Made by a program: the position numbers and the translations under genes
Notes under the pieces: generated by a model
Told to the model about the DNA's origin: nothing
Databases searched by the model: none
What the model saw: only the letters and a program-made list of their open reading frames with translations
Assembly: GCF_024701975.1 (NCBI RefSeq)
Contig: NZ_JANLNM010000004.1
Coordinates: 186,001-250,000 of the forward strand
DNA from: Variovorax sp. ZS18.2.2
GTDB lineage: Bacteria > Pseudomonadota > Gammaproteobacteria > Burkholderiales > Burkholderiaceae_C
DNA: 64,000 bases
Reading direction: 5' to 3'
In this document: piece after piece, positions 10,420 to 18,734 of the stretch
Layout of the letters: the number at the start of each line of letters is the position of its first letter
How positions within the stretch are numbered: position 1 is the first letter of the stretch

Positions 10420-11631
10420 ATGACCATCGAAATGATCGAAGTCGAAGAATTCAATCAAGGCACGCAGATCAAGGTGATCGGCGTCGGCGGCGGTGGCGGC
10501 AATGCGGTCGCCCACATGATGGAGCGTGGTGTGCAGGGCGTGCAGTTCGTGTGCGCGAACACCGACGCGCAGGCACTCACCCGCAGCAACGCGAATAAGA
10601 TCATCCAGCTCGGTACCAGCGGCCTGGGCGCCGGCAGCAAGCCCGACAAGGGCCGTGAAGCCGCCGAAGCCGCGGTGGACGAAATCCGCGCGGCCATCGA
10701 CGGCGCGCACATGCTGTTCATCACGGCCGGCATGGGTGGCGGCACGGGCACCGGCGCTGCGCCGGTGATCGCGCGCATCGCCAAGGAAATGGGCATCCTC
10801 ACCGTGGGTGTGGTGACCAAGCCCTTCGACTGGGAAGGCGGCCGCCGCATGAAGAACGCGGACGACGGCCTGGCCGAACTCGAAGCGAATGTCGATTCGC
10901 TGATCGTGGTGCTCAACGAGAAGTTGCTCGACGTGCTCGGTGAAGACATCACCCAGGACGAAGCCTTCGCGCACGCCAACGACGTGCTCAAGAACGCCGT
11001 GGGCGGCATCTCGGAAATCATCAACGAGTACGGCGGCGTGAACGTCGACTTCGAAGACGTGCGCACCGTGATGGGCGAGCCGGGCAAGGCCATGATGGGC
11101 ACCGCTGCGGCTGCCGGTCCGGACCGTGCACGCATCGCTGCCGAACAGGCCGTGGCCTGCCCGCTGCTCGAAGGCATCGACCTCTCGGGCGCCAAGGGCG
11201 TGCTGGTGCTGGTGACGGCATCGAAGGGTTCGCTGAAGCTGAACGAGTCGAAGCTCGCGATGAACACCATCCGCGCCTACGCTTCGCCCGATGCGCATGT
11301 GATCTACGGCGCTGCCTACGACGAAGCCCTGGGCGACGAGATGCGCGTGACCGTGGTGGCCACGGGCCTGTCGCGCGCGGATGCACGCCGCCAGGCACCG
11401 ACGCTGGAAGTCATTCGCACCGGCACCGACAACATCCCGTTCAACGTGCCCACCATGGGTGGCAACGGCGGCCACGGCGGCGGCAGCAGCCAGCCGAACT
11501 ACGACGGCATGGCGGTTCCCAGCGTGTGGCGCACCAACCGCACGATGGCCGCGGCCAAGGTGGATGCGCTGTCGTCGGGTGGCATGGACGACTTCGAGAT
11601 TCCCGCTTTCCTGCGCCGTCAGGCCGACTGA
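10420..11631 (+). CDS. ftsZ: FtsZ, tubulin-like division GTPase
   Basis: FtsZ polymerises into the cytokinetic ring. The 403-residue product has the N-terminal nucleotide site GVGGGGGNAV (21-30), the tubulin signature GGGTGTG (106-112), the T7 loop with NVDFEDVRTVM, and after a Gly/Ser-rich linker the conserved C-terminal peptide DDFEIPAFLRRQ that binds FtsA. AAGGAG precedes the ATG. Confidence 0.98.
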   Translation: MTIEMIEVEEFNQGTQIKVIGVGGGGGNAVAHMMERGVQGVQFVCANTDAQALTRSNANKIIQLGTSGLGAGSKPDKGREAAEAAVDEIRAAIDGAHMLFITAGMGGGTGTGAAPVIARIAKEMGILTVGVVTKPFDWEGGRRMKNADDGLAELEANVDSLIVVLNEKLLDVLGEDITQDEAFAHANDVLKNAVGGISEIINEYGGVNVDFEDVRTVMGEPGKAMMGTAAAAGPDRARIAAEQAVACPLLEGIDLSGAKGVLVLVTASKGSLKLNESKLAMNTIRAYASPDAHVIYGAAYDEALGDEMRVTVVATGLSRADARRQAPTLEVIRTGTDNIPFNVPTMGGNGGHGGGSSQPNYDGMAVPSVWRTNRTMAAAKVDALSSGGMDDFEIPAFLRRQAD

Positions 11632-11652
11632 CGGAAGGCGACCGAACGCTCG

Positions 11653-11734
11653 GGGCACGAAGGTTCGCAAGGGGTACAGGGAAGACCTGAAAGGGACTTC
11701 TGCTGGCTCTAGGCGCTGCGTTCGCTTCGTGCCC
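11653..11734. repeat. Inverted repeat in the ftsZ-lpxC gap
   Basis: GGGCACGAAG (11653-11662) and CTTCGTGCCC (11725-11734) are perfect inverted copies 62 bases apart. There is no T run, so it is not an obvious terminator. It may be a degenerate interspersed element. Confidence 0.4.
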
Positions 11735-11819
11735 TTTGCGTCCATCGTCTGGATTGCATAGAACCGATGTCTATCGCTGCCATAGCGAGGGGAATAGGCC
11801 GTCACAGCCGTGGCGCGCC

Positions 11820-11825
11820 TAAAAT
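11820..11825 (+). promoter_or_regulatory. -10 box TAAAAT directly before lpxC
   Basis: TAAAAT ends seven bases before the GTG start of lpxC. No convincing -35 is seen. A transcript starting at the usual distance would begin at or next to the start codon, that is, leaderless. Confidence 0.45.
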
Positions 11826-11832
11826 CCCCGGC

Positions 11833-12756
11833 GTGCTGCAACAACGAACCCTCAAGTCGATCAGCCGCGCCGTGGGCGTGGGGCTCCACAGCGGGCAACG
11901 CGTGGAACTGACCCTGCGACCGGCCCCGGCCGACACGGGCATCGTGTTCCGCCGCGTCGACCTGCCCGAACCCGCTGAGATCCGCATGACCGCCGAGGCG
12001 GTCACCGACACGCGCCTCGCTTCCACGGTCTCGACCGGCGGCGCGAAGGTGCAGACGGTCGAGCATTTGATGTCGGCCTGCGCCGGTCTCGGCATCGACA
12101 ACCTCTACATCGACATCACGGCCGACGAAGTGCCGATCCTCGACGGCTCGGCTTCCTCCTTCGTGTTCCTGCTGCAAAGCGCGGGCATCGAACTGCAGAG
12201 GGCGCCGCGCCGCTTCATCCGCGTGACCCGCAAGGTCGAGGTGCGCGAAGGCGAGGGCGCCAACGAGAAGTGGGCGAGGCTGGAGCCGTACCACGGCTAC
12301 AAGCTGAGCTTCGAGATCGACTTCGATCACCGCGTGGTCAATTCCACCGGCCAGCGCGTGGAGTTCGACCTCGGCACCGATTCGTACAGCCGCGACATCG
12401 CGCGGGCCCGCACCTTCGGCTTCACGAAGGAACTCGAGTACATGCTCAGCAAGGGACTCGCGCGCGGAGGCGGCCTGGACAACGCCATCGTGATGGACGA
12501 CACCAAGGTGCTCAATGCCGGTGGCCTGCGCTACGACGACGAGTTCGTGAAGCACAAGATCCTCGATGCGATGGGCGACCTGTACATCATCGGCAAGCCG
12601 CTGCTCGCGGCCTACACCGCGTTCCGTTCGGGCCATGCGCTCAACAACAAGCTGCTGCGCGAACTGCTGGCGAACAGCGATGCCTACGAGGTCGTGACCT
12701 TCGACGACGAGAAGCGCGCACCGCGCGGCTTCGGCGAAGTGGCGCGGGCCTGGTAG
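11833..12756 (+). CDS. lpxC: LpxC, UDP-3-O-acyl-GlcNAc deacetylase
   Basis: LpxC catalyses the committed, zinc-dependent step of lipid A synthesis in the cytoplasm. The 307-residue product matches the family length. Predicted zinc ligands are H78 (VEHLMSA), H241 and D245 (HKILDAMGD), with the catalytic-site H268 ([10 protein letters not shown]). GTG 11833 gives the family start [10 protein letters not shown]; the frame is open further upstream but that would exceed the family length. It closes the dcw cluster as in most proteobacteria. Confidence 0.96.
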   Translation: MLQQRTLKSISRAVGVGLHSGQRVELTLRPAPADTGIVFRRVDLPEPAEIRMTAEAVTDTRLASTVSTGGAKVQTVEHLMSACAGLGIDNLYIDITADEVPILDGSASSFVFLLQSAGIELQRAPRRFIRVTRKVEVREGEGANEKWARLEPYHGYKLSFEIDFDHRVVNSTGQRVEFDLGTDSYSRDIARARTFGFTKELEYMLSKGLARGGGLDNAIVMDDTKVLNAGGLRYDDEFVKHKILDAMGDLYIIGKPLLAAYTAFRSGHALNNKLLRELLANSDAYEVVTFDDEKRAPRGFGEVARAW

Positions 12757-12777
12757 GCGAGCTGCCGCCTCCAACCG

Positions 12778-12954
12778 ATGCTTCTCTTCCGCTGGGCCAT
12801 CCTGCTGCTTCTGTTGGTGGCCGGCGTGTCGTTCGCGTTCTATGCAGGCACCGGGCAGGCGAAGTACAAGCGCGTCGGCTGGATCGTGCTGAAGTGGACG
12901 CTGCTCGCGGCCTTCGGTTTCTTCGCGGTGCTGATCGCAGAGCGCGTGGCCTAG
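12778..12954 (+). CDS. Small membrane protein of unknown function, 58 aa
   Basis: A 58-codon frame starts at ATG 12778, 21 bases after lpxC. The product begins MLLFRWAIL and has two hydrophobic segments (about residues 5-23 and 36-54) separated by a basic stretch GQAKYKRVGW, ending AERVA, so a two-span inner-membrane protein is likely. The third-base G/C bias is that of a real gene. I do not recognise the family. It may be co-transcribed with lpxC. Confidence 0.7.
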   Translation: MLLFRWAILLLLLVAGVSFAFYAGTGQAKYKRVGWIVLKWTLLAAFGFFAVLIAERVA

Positions 12955-13019
12955 TTTTTGGCCGTTCGCATGTCCGGAAACGGCATGCGAAGCCACGGAC
13001 ACCGGCGCACGATGACGCC

Positions 13020-13409
13020 ATGAACACACACACTGAACAACCCACGAGGAATCCGTTCGGCGTTCAGGAGGACCCGGACCCGGACGCCGCCGATGTGGAC
13101 GAATTCGCCGACAGCGTCGAACTGAGCGGCGGCGCGGCCCCCACCATCCCCGGCGACACCGCGGAGGCTTGGAAAGAAGGCAAGGCGATGGTCAAGGTGG
13201 CCGGCGGCCGCTTCTACCTGATGTTCGACTGGCGCAATGGCGAACGCCATGCCTTGCTCGACGTCCGCTACATCGCACCCGACACATTGATGGGCCGCTA
13301 CATCAACCTGAGCAGTCCGGACATCACGCGCCCCTGGGTCGGGATGATCGTGGACAACCGGCGCATCGACGGGCGCTGGACGAACGGGCGGCTGGACTTC
13401 CGCAGGTAG
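13020..13409 (+). CDS. Unknown cytoplasmic protein, 129 aa
   Basis: The product has an acidic N-terminal 45 residues (many Asp and Glu, looks flexible) and a compact C-terminal part with VKVAGGRFYLMFDWRNGER, DVRYIAPDTLMGRYIN and WVGMIVDNRRIDGRW, suggesting a small beta-rich domain. No signal peptide or membrane segment is seen. The frame ends three bases before the convergent ruvC stop. I do not recognise it. Confidence 0.75.
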   Translation: MNTHTEQPTRNPFGVQEDPDPDAADVDEFADSVELSGGAAPTIPGDTAEAWKEGKAMVKVAGGRFYLMFDWRNGERHALLDVRYIAPDTLMGRYINLSSPDITRPWVGMIVDNRRIDGRWTNGRLDFRR

Positions 13410-13412
13410 CGG

Positions 13413-13961
13413 TCAGCGCGAACGCCCTTGCCGGTACGTGCCGGCATGGGTCTTCGACAGCTCGGCCGCTTCGGCCAGCCGCGCCATCGAACGGCCGACT
13501 TGCGCATGCGTGATCGCGATGCCCAGCGCGTCGGCCGCGTCGGCGCCCGGCAACCCCGGCAGGTCGAGCAGGCGCTTCACCATCTCCTGCACCTGCGCCT
13601 TGGCGGCCTGGCCGTGGCCCGCCACCGCCTTCTTCATCTGCAGCGCGGTGTACTCGGCCACCGTGAGGTTGCTGTTCACGAGCGAGGTCACGCAGGCGCC
13701 GCGCGCCTGTCCCAGCAGCAGCGTCGACTGCGGGTTGACGTTGACGAAGATGATTTCCACCGCCGACGCATCGGGCTGGTAGCGCGCCGCGATTTCCGCG
13801 ATGCCGTCGAACAGCACCTTCAGGCGCGCCGGCAGGTTGCCGCTGCCCAGGTGCCGCGTGCTGATGGTGCCGCTCGCGACATAGCGCAGCGCATGGCCGT
13901 CCGCATCGACCACGCCGAAGCCGGTGGTCGTCAAGCCGGGGTCGATGCCGAGGATGCGCAT
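13413..13961 (-). CDS. ruvC: RuvC, Holliday junction resolvase
   Basis: RuvC cuts Holliday junctions symmetrically as part of RuvABC. The 182-residue product has the catalytic acidic residues in the expected places: D7 (GIDPGL), E69 (AVEIIFVN), D141 and D144 ([13 protein letters not shown]). The ATG at 13961 gives the canonical start MRILGIDPG. Five bases separate it from the cdsA stop. ruvAB are not in the window. Confidence 0.96.
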   Translation of the reverse strand: MRILGIDPGLTTTGFGVVDADGHALRYVASGTISTRHLGSGNLPARLKVLFDGIAEIAARYQPDASAVEIIFVNVNPQSTLLLGQARGACVTSLVNSNLTVAEYTALQMKKAVAGHGQAAKAQVQEMVKRLLDLPGLPGADAADALGIAITHAQVGRSMARLAEAAELSKTHAGTYRQGRSR

Positions 13962-13966
13962 GTCTG

Positions 13967-14956
13967 TCAGGCGTTGAAGTACCAGCGGATCGAATGGAAG
14001 AAGATCGGCGCCGCGAAGCACAGCGCATCGACACGGTCCAGCAGGCCGTTCGCGCCGGTCACGCCTACGCCCTTCTTGCCCCAGTTCGGAATGCCGCGGT
14101 CGCGCTTGAGCGCCTTCATCACGAGGTGCCCCATCGAGCCCGCGATGCACGCGATGACAGACACCGCCAGCGCCTGCCCGAACTTGAACGGCGTGATGAA
14201 CGAGAACAGCGCACCCACCAGGCTGGCCACCACGATGCCGATGCCCCAGCTGGTCCAGTTGAAGCTGCGGCTCACGTTGGGTGCGAACGGCGCACGCTGC
14301 GTCCGGCGCGAAATGACGTGCTGCACCAGCACCGAGGTCTGCACCACGAACACCAGGAAGAACACGAGGAACGCGCTCTTGCCCTCGTAGCCCGGAAAGC
14401 TCAGCAGCAGCAGCGCCGGCACATGGCTCATGCCGTAGACGCAGACCATGATGCCCCACTGCAGCTTCGCGTTGCGCTCGAGGAAATGGCTCGGGTCGTT
14501 CGCCAGCGCGCTCGCCACCGGGATCGCGAGGAACACATAGACCGGAATGAACACGGTGAAGAGATCGAAGCGCGCCGTGGCCACCAGCCAGAACTGGATC
14601 GGCAGCACCACGAAGAACGCGAGGATCAGGCTGCGGTGGTCGCCGCGCCGCGTGGGCGAGAGCGTGATGAACTCACGCAGGGCGAAGAACGAGATCAGTG
14701 CGAACAGCACCGTGGCCACCGTTTCGCCGAGCGCCCAGCCGATCCAGAACACGATCACCATGAACCAGGTGGTGCCCAGCAGCGCGCGGTAATGCGCGAG
14801 CTCGGCCTGCCAGGTGGCGTCGTGCACCGGGTTGCGCTTTTCCCGGAAGCTCAGGAAGAAGGCGGTGGTGCTGATGATCACCAGCACGCCGAAGACGATG
14901 AGGAAGAGCGCCGCGACCTGCTGGGTCGGGGTGAGGCTGCGCAGGAACTGGTTCAT
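13967..14956 (-). CDS. cdsA: Phosphatidate cytidylyltransferase (CdsA family)
   Basis: This integral membrane enzyme makes CDP-diacylglycerol from phosphatidate and CTP. The 329-residue product has about eight hydrophobic segments and the C-terminal CTP transferase signature: [19 protein letters not shown] and [17 protein letters not shown] (shown in short pieces). It is of the longer form with an extra N-terminal segment. Placement one base after plsC makes sense, since PlsC produces its substrate. Confidence 0.9.
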   Translation of the reverse strand: MNQFLRSLTPTQQVAALFLIVFGVLVIISTTAFFLSFREKRNPVHDATWQAELAHYRALLGTTWFMVIVFWIGWALGETVATVLFALISFFALREFITLSPTRRGDHRSLILAFFVVLPIQFWLVATARFDLFTVFIPVYVFLAIPVASALANDPSHFLERNAKLQWGIMVCVYGMSHVPALLLLSFPGYEGKSAFLVFFLVFVVQTSVLVQHVISRRTQRAPFAPNVSRSFNWTSWGIGIVVASLVGALFSFITPFKFGQALAVSVIACIAGSMGHLVMKALKRDRGIPNWGKKGVGVTGANGLLDRVDALCFAAPIFFHSIRWYFNA

Positions 14957-14957
14957 G

Positions 14958-15818
14958 TCAGATGTCGCGCAATGCAATCACCGCGGCACGCGCGCGATCG
15001 AGAAAAGGGCGGCGCTCCTCGCCGTCTTCGACGCGGATCGGCGCGCCGAAGGTGACGGAGCAAAGAATGGGCACCGGCACGATCTCGCCCTTGGGCATGA
15101 CGCGCTGCACGTTGTCGATCCAGGCCGGCACGAGCACCACGTCGGGGAACATCGTCGCGAGCGTGTAGAGGCCGGACTTGAACTTCTGCGGCTCGCCCGT
15201 GTGGCCGCGCGTGCCTTCGGGAAAGATGATGATTGAGTCGCCGCTGCGCAGCGCCTCGACGAGGGGTGCGAGAGGATCGGGTGCAGGTGGTGCGGGTTCG
15301 GCTGGTGGCGCCGGTTCCGCAACGAACGGCGGTGGCGCGACGGGTGGGGGCGGCGGTGGTGGCGCCGGAAGGTCGAGTTCACCCTGCAGTTCGTTCACGG
15401 CTTCCGCGACGGGCGGTGTGGCCGGCAGCAGCGGTTCCATCGAAGGCTCGACGCGCTCGGCCGGCGCTGCAACGACAGCTGGTTCAGGCGCTGGCTCAGC
15501 CTGCATCGGTTCGGGCGCAGCAACTGCAGCAGGCGCCGTGGCCGCACGCTCCACATACACCGCGTTGAACACCTCCGTCGTGATCCAGCGCTTGACCGGC
15601 GTGTTGGCCCAGTAGTCGCGCGCCGCGATCGGCCGCGTGATGCTGCGCAGTTCCTCGGGCAGGGCCGCCCAGATCATCACGAGGTCGGCGTGGCTCTGGT
15701 GGTTGGCGAAATAGATGCGCTGCTCGGCCTTCGGTGGACAGCCGTACCAGCGCGCCTGCGCGCCCGTGAGCAACCGGACGATTCCCAACAACAACCAACC
15801 TGTGAGCTTTGCCAGCAT
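14958..15818 (-). CDS. plsC: PlsC-type 1-acylglycerol-3-phosphate acyltransferase with Pro/Ala-rich insertion
   Basis: PlsC acylates lysophosphatidate to phosphatidate at the inner membrane. The catalytic HX4D box is H40-D45 (NHQSHAD) and the substrate-binding FPEGTRG starts at 199. Between them, residues about 92-180 (bases 15279-15545) are a stretch rich in Pro, Ala, Glu and Val, including PAPPPPPPPV; the usual enzyme runs directly from VYVER to DPLAPLVEAL. The frame is intact, so the protein is probably an active enzyme with a disordered insert. An N-terminal hydrophobic helix anchors it. Confidence 0.88.
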   Translation of the reverse strand: MLAKLTGWLLLGIVRLLTGAQARWYGCPPKAEQRIYFANHQSHADLVMIWAALPEELRSITRPIAARDYWANTPVKRWITTEVFNAVYVERAATAPAAVAAPEPMQAEPAPEPAVVAAPAERVEPSMEPLLPATPPVAEAVNELQGELDLPAPPPPPPPVAPPPFVAEPAPPAEPAPPAPDPLAPLVEALRSGDSIIIFPEGTRGHTGEPQKFKSGLYTLATMFPDVVLVPAWIDNVQRVMPKGEIVPVPILCSVTFGAPIRVEDGEERRPFLDRARAAVIALRDI

Positions 15819-15827
15819 ATGGGCGCG

Positions 15828-15833
15828 ATGATA
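15828..15833 (-). promoter_or_regulatory. -10-like box TATCAT before plsC
   Basis: On the minus strand TATCAT ends nine bases before the plsC ATG, in the narrow divergent gap with the DUF2809 gene. No good -35 is seen. It would give a very short leader. Confidence 0.3.
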
Positions 15834-15839
15834 CGGGCC

Positions 15840-16268
15840 ATGCGATGGCGATTCGATCCTCTTTCACTGGCGTGGGCGGTGGCCCTGTTCGTTGTGCTTG
15901 TGCTGCTGGCCACCGTCGGTGCGCGATGGGGCTGGCTGCGCAGTTTCTTCGGCGACGTGCTGGCCGTGGTGTGGGTCTATTTCGTCTTCAAGACCTTCAT
16001 CGCCGCGCGCGTGCTGCCGCTGGCATTGGCCGCGCTCGGCGTGGGCTGCGCGGTCGAACTGGGCCAGTTCCTGGCGTCGGCGTGGCACCTGCACATTCCG
16101 AACCGGGCCTTGCGCATCGTGCTCGGTAGCACGGCCGACTGGTGGGATGTGGTGGCTTACACGATCGGCTTCGCGGCCGTGCTGGCCTTTGAGGCATTGA
16201 GCGCCAGGGGCTTCAGGGCAGTTCGGCCGACGACATCCGCGCCACGACCGTCGACGCCCGTCCGCTGA
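15840..16268 (+). CDS. DUF2809 family membrane protein
   Basis: The 142-residue product has about four hydrophobic segments and the pattern of DUF2809: FFGDVLAVVWVYF, AVELGQFL and the C-terminal LGSTADWWDVVAYTIGF. The function of the family is unknown. ATG 15840 gives MRWRFDPL; in-frame ATGs at 15820 and 15828 are possible alternatives. It is divergent from plsC, and its last 56 bases overlap the 3' end of the convergent mtgA. Confidence 0.8.
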   Translation: MRWRFDPLSLAWAVALFVVLVLLATVGARWGWLRSFFGDVLAVVWVYFVFKTFIAARVLPLALAALGVGCAVELGQFLASAWHLHIPNRALRIVLGSTADWWDVVAYTIGFAAVLAFEALSARGFRAVRPTTSAPRPSTPVR

Positions 16269-16956
16269 GGTACGGCGAGCCGGGGCGGCGCTCGAAGAAC
16301 TTGGGGCTCGGCAGCATCACCGCAAGCCGCGCGGCTTCGTTGGCGCCCAGCCGCGAGGCCGGCTTTCGGAAGTAATACTGCGATGCGGCCTCGGCGCCGA
16401 ACACACCTTCGCCCCATTCGACGTTGTTCAGGTAGATCTCCAGGATGCGGCGCTTGTCGAGAAACACCTCGAGCAGCGTCGCGAGCACCAGCTCCTGGCC
16501 CTTGCGCAGCATCGTGCGCTCGCCCGAAAGCAGCAGGTTCTTCGCGAGCTGCTGCGTGATGGTGGAGCCGCCGCGCAGGCGCACCGGCTGCACCGGCTTG
16601 CCGCGCGCCGCGGCCCGCGCTGCGCGCTTGGCCGCCAGTTCCTCGGCCTTGGCATTGCGCTGGCGCGCTCGCTCGATGGCTTCCCACTCCACGCCGTTGT
16701 GATCGACGAAGCCGGCGTCTTCGCTCGCGATCACGGCGCGCTTGAGCGTGTCGTTGATCTGCGCATACGGCACCCACTCCTGGCGCCAGCCGCCCTCGCT
16801 GCCCTGGTGGATGGCGACCTGCCAGGCCTCGGAGCGCTGGAACGCGGTGCTCTGCGGATCGATCACCGCCATCGCCGCGATGCGCACCACGAAGAAGAGT
16901 GCGAGCGCGAGAGCCGCCACCGCGAGGCAGGCGACGAGGCGCAGCACCGCTTTCAT
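16213..16956 (-). CDS. mtgA: MtgA, monofunctional peptidoglycan glycosyltransferase
   Basis: MtgA polymerises lipid II into glycan strands on the periplasmic side. The 247-residue product has one N-terminal membrane anchor (about residues 5-28) and the GT51 motifs: catalytic E79 in ASEDAGFVDHNG, GGSTITQQLAKNLLL, RKGQELVLATLLE, ILEIYLNNVEWG and AARLAVMLPSP. The ATG overlaps the aroE stop (ATGA), so the two genes are coupled. Confidence 0.95.
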   Translation of the reverse strand: MKAVLRLVACLAVAALALALFFVVRIAAMAVIDPQSTAFQRSEAWQVAIHQGSEGGWRQEWVPYAQINDTLKRAVIASEDAGFVDHNGVEWEAIERARQRNAKAEELAAKRAARAAARGKPVQPVRLRGGSTITQQLAKNLLLSGERTMLRKGQELVLATLLEVFLDKRRILEIYLNNVEWGEGVFGAEAASQYYFRKPASRLGANEAARLAVMLPSPKFFERRPGSPYLSGRASTVVARMSSAELP

Positions 16957-17810
16957 TGGCTCGCGGCGAGCGATGCGCGCAACTCGGCCAGCACCTGCGC
17001 GGAAGGCGGTCGCACGCCGCGCCAGATCTCGAACGATTCCGCGGCCTGCTCGACCAGCATGCCGAGCCCGTCGCGCGGCACGGCGCCATGCGCCTCGGCC
17101 CAGGCCATGAAACCTTCGGCCGCGGGGCCGTACATCATGTCGACCGCAAGCGCGCCGGGGCGCAGCACCTGCGCGCTCACCGGCACCGCATCGCCGGCCA
17201 GGCTAGAGGCGGTGGCGTTGACCACCACGTCGAAGTTGCCCGGCACTTCGTCGAGGGCCCAGGCTTCGAGCGTGGCGCCGTGGCGGAGCGCGAGCGCGGC
17301 ATGGCGCTGGACCACCGCAACGGCCTTGTCGATGGTGCGGTTGGCCACCACGATGCGTGAAGCGCCTGCATCCAGCAGCGGGCCCAGCACGCCGGCGGCG
17401 GCACCGCCGGCACCGATCAGCAGCAGCTCCTTGCCCGCCAGCGGCACGCCCGCGTTGTGGACGATGTCGTTGACGAGACCGATGCCGTCGGTGTTGTCCG
17501 CATGGATGCTGCCGTCGGCTTCGAAGCGCAGCGTGTTGACCGCCTGCGCGAGCGTGGCGCGCTCGCTGGTGTGCTGCGCCAATGCGGCGGCTTCGAATTT
17601 GAAGGGCACGGTGATGTTGCAGCCGCGCGCGCTGTCGCCGCGCTCGGCGGCTTCACGGCGGAATGCGGCAATGCCTTCGGCGAAGGCACCGAGCGGAATC
17701 AGCCGGCGGCCGTAGTCCATCTGCTGGTCGCAGAGTTCGGCAAAGCGGGCATGGATGCGCGGCGAGCGGCTGTGCTCGACGGGGTTGCCCATGACGCAGT
17801 ACAGGTCCAT
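16953..17810 (-). CDS. aroE: Shikimate dehydrogenase (AroE)
   Basis: AroE reduces 3-dehydroshikimate to shikimate with NADPH in the aromatic pathway. The 285-residue product shows the substrate site NPVEHSRSP (9-17) and NITVPFKFE, the catalytic-site NTDGIGL, the NADP-binding GAGGAAAGV and ANRT, and the C-terminal GLGMLVEQAAESFEIW. It lies upstream of mtgA in the same leftward unit. The regulated first enzyme aroG is 10 kb away. Confidence 0.95.
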   Translation of the reverse strand: MDLYCVMGNPVEHSRSPRIHARFAELCDQQMDYGRRLIPLGAFAEGIAAFRREAAERGDSARGCNITVPFKFEAAALAQHTSERATLAQAVNTLRFEADGSIHADNTDGIGLVNDIVHNAGVPLAGKELLLIGAGGAAAGVLGPLLDAGASRIVVANRTIDKAVAVVQRHAALALRHGATLEAWALDEVPGNFDVVVNATASSLAGDAVPVSAQVLRPGALAVDMMYGPAAEGFMAWAEAHGAVPRDGLGMLVEQAAESFEIWRGVRPPSAQVLAELRASLAASQ

Positions 17811-17833
17811 CGCTGCGGTCTCGCTGTTTCTGC

Positions 17834-18685
17834 TTATTGGGAGATTTCCATCGTGCCGTCGCGCGCGAAGCGAAACGTGCCCTGGATCACCATCTGGTCG
17901 GCCTGCTCCTGGCGCATCGCGGTCGTGAACTTGCCGAAGTTGCCGGTGCTGCGAACGATGGCCTGCGCCCGGCGGTCGAGCGCGATGTTGCCCGAGCTCT
18001 GGTCGACGACGGCGGCGAGCACGTTGCCGTCGAAGTTGACGGTCAGCGTCATCTTGAGTTCGCCGTACAGCTTCTTGCCGGCCAGCTCGGGGAAGTTTTC
18101 GGCGGCGCGCGCTTCGACGCGGCGCAGCATGGTGTCCACGTACACCGCGAAGGCGGCCTCGCGCGTGGACGGGCTGATGTAGCGCTTCTTGGGGCGCGAA
18201 TTTTCCTCGTTCACGCGGCGCTCGATCTGGGCCAGCAGCTCGACCATCTGGCGGCGCTTTTCTTCCTGTGCGGCCGCTTCGGTCGGGTCGCCCGCATTGC
18301 GCGGATCGCGCACCGGCATCGCGGCGATGTCGCGCTTGAGCTGCGTGATCATCTGCATCTGCTCGGCCTGCAGAGAATCGACCTGGCGGCGTGCGTCCTC
18401 GAACGAGTCGCCCACGGCGGTGAAGCTCGACGGCGGCAGCGGGCTGGTCGCGCGCCCCTTGTCGAGGTCGCCGCCGCCCGCGAGCGAGGTCTGCGCCATC
18501 AGCTTGGCATTCGCGTCGGGCCGCTCCTTGGTCTTGCTGTTGACCAGGATCACCTCGAGCGGCGTGTCGGTGAACGCGCGGTTGAACGACTCGGGATCGA
18601 CGAAGCGCACCGCCAGCAGCGCGGCATGCGCAATGACCGACACGCCCAGTGCAATCTGCAGCGTGCTGAGGTCCTTGAAGTTCAT
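17834..18685 (-). CDS. TonB-like energy transducer
   Basis: The 283-residue protein has a short cytoplasmic end, one membrane anchor (about residues 9-27), a periplasmic Gln/Arg-rich region with likely coiled coil (about 95-165) and a C-terminal domain of TonB/TolA type with YGELKMTLTVNFDGNVLAAVVDQSSGN (quoted in part: LTVNFDGNVL) and DRRAQAIVRSTGNFGKF. No Pro-rich spacer like that of classical TonB is seen. No exbBD is nearby, so its partner motor is unknown. It lies between rnb and aroE. Confidence 0.75.
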   Translation of the reverse strand: MNFKDLSTLQIALGVSVIAHAALLAVRFVDPESFNRAFTDTPLEVILVNSKTKERPDANAKLMAQTSLAGGGDLDKGRATSPLPPSSFTAVGDSFEDARRQVDSLQAEQMQMITQLKRDIAAMPVRDPRNAGDPTEAAAQEEKRRQMVELLAQIERRVNEENSRPKKRYISPSTREAAFAVYVDTMLRRVEARAAENFPELAGKKLYGELKMTLTVNFDGNVLAAVVDQSSGNIALDRRAQAIVRSTGNFGKFTTAMRQEQADQMVIQGTFRFARDGTMEISQ

Positions 18686-18734
18686 TCTCGAAACTCCTCC
18701 AGGGGCTGCATTTCTCCGGACGTTCCGCCGAAGT

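Noticed and set aside
10414..13029. Minus-strand open frame of 871 codons opposite ftsZ and lpxC
   Set aside because: Antisense shadow crossing two real genes and their intergenic regions, without any family features.
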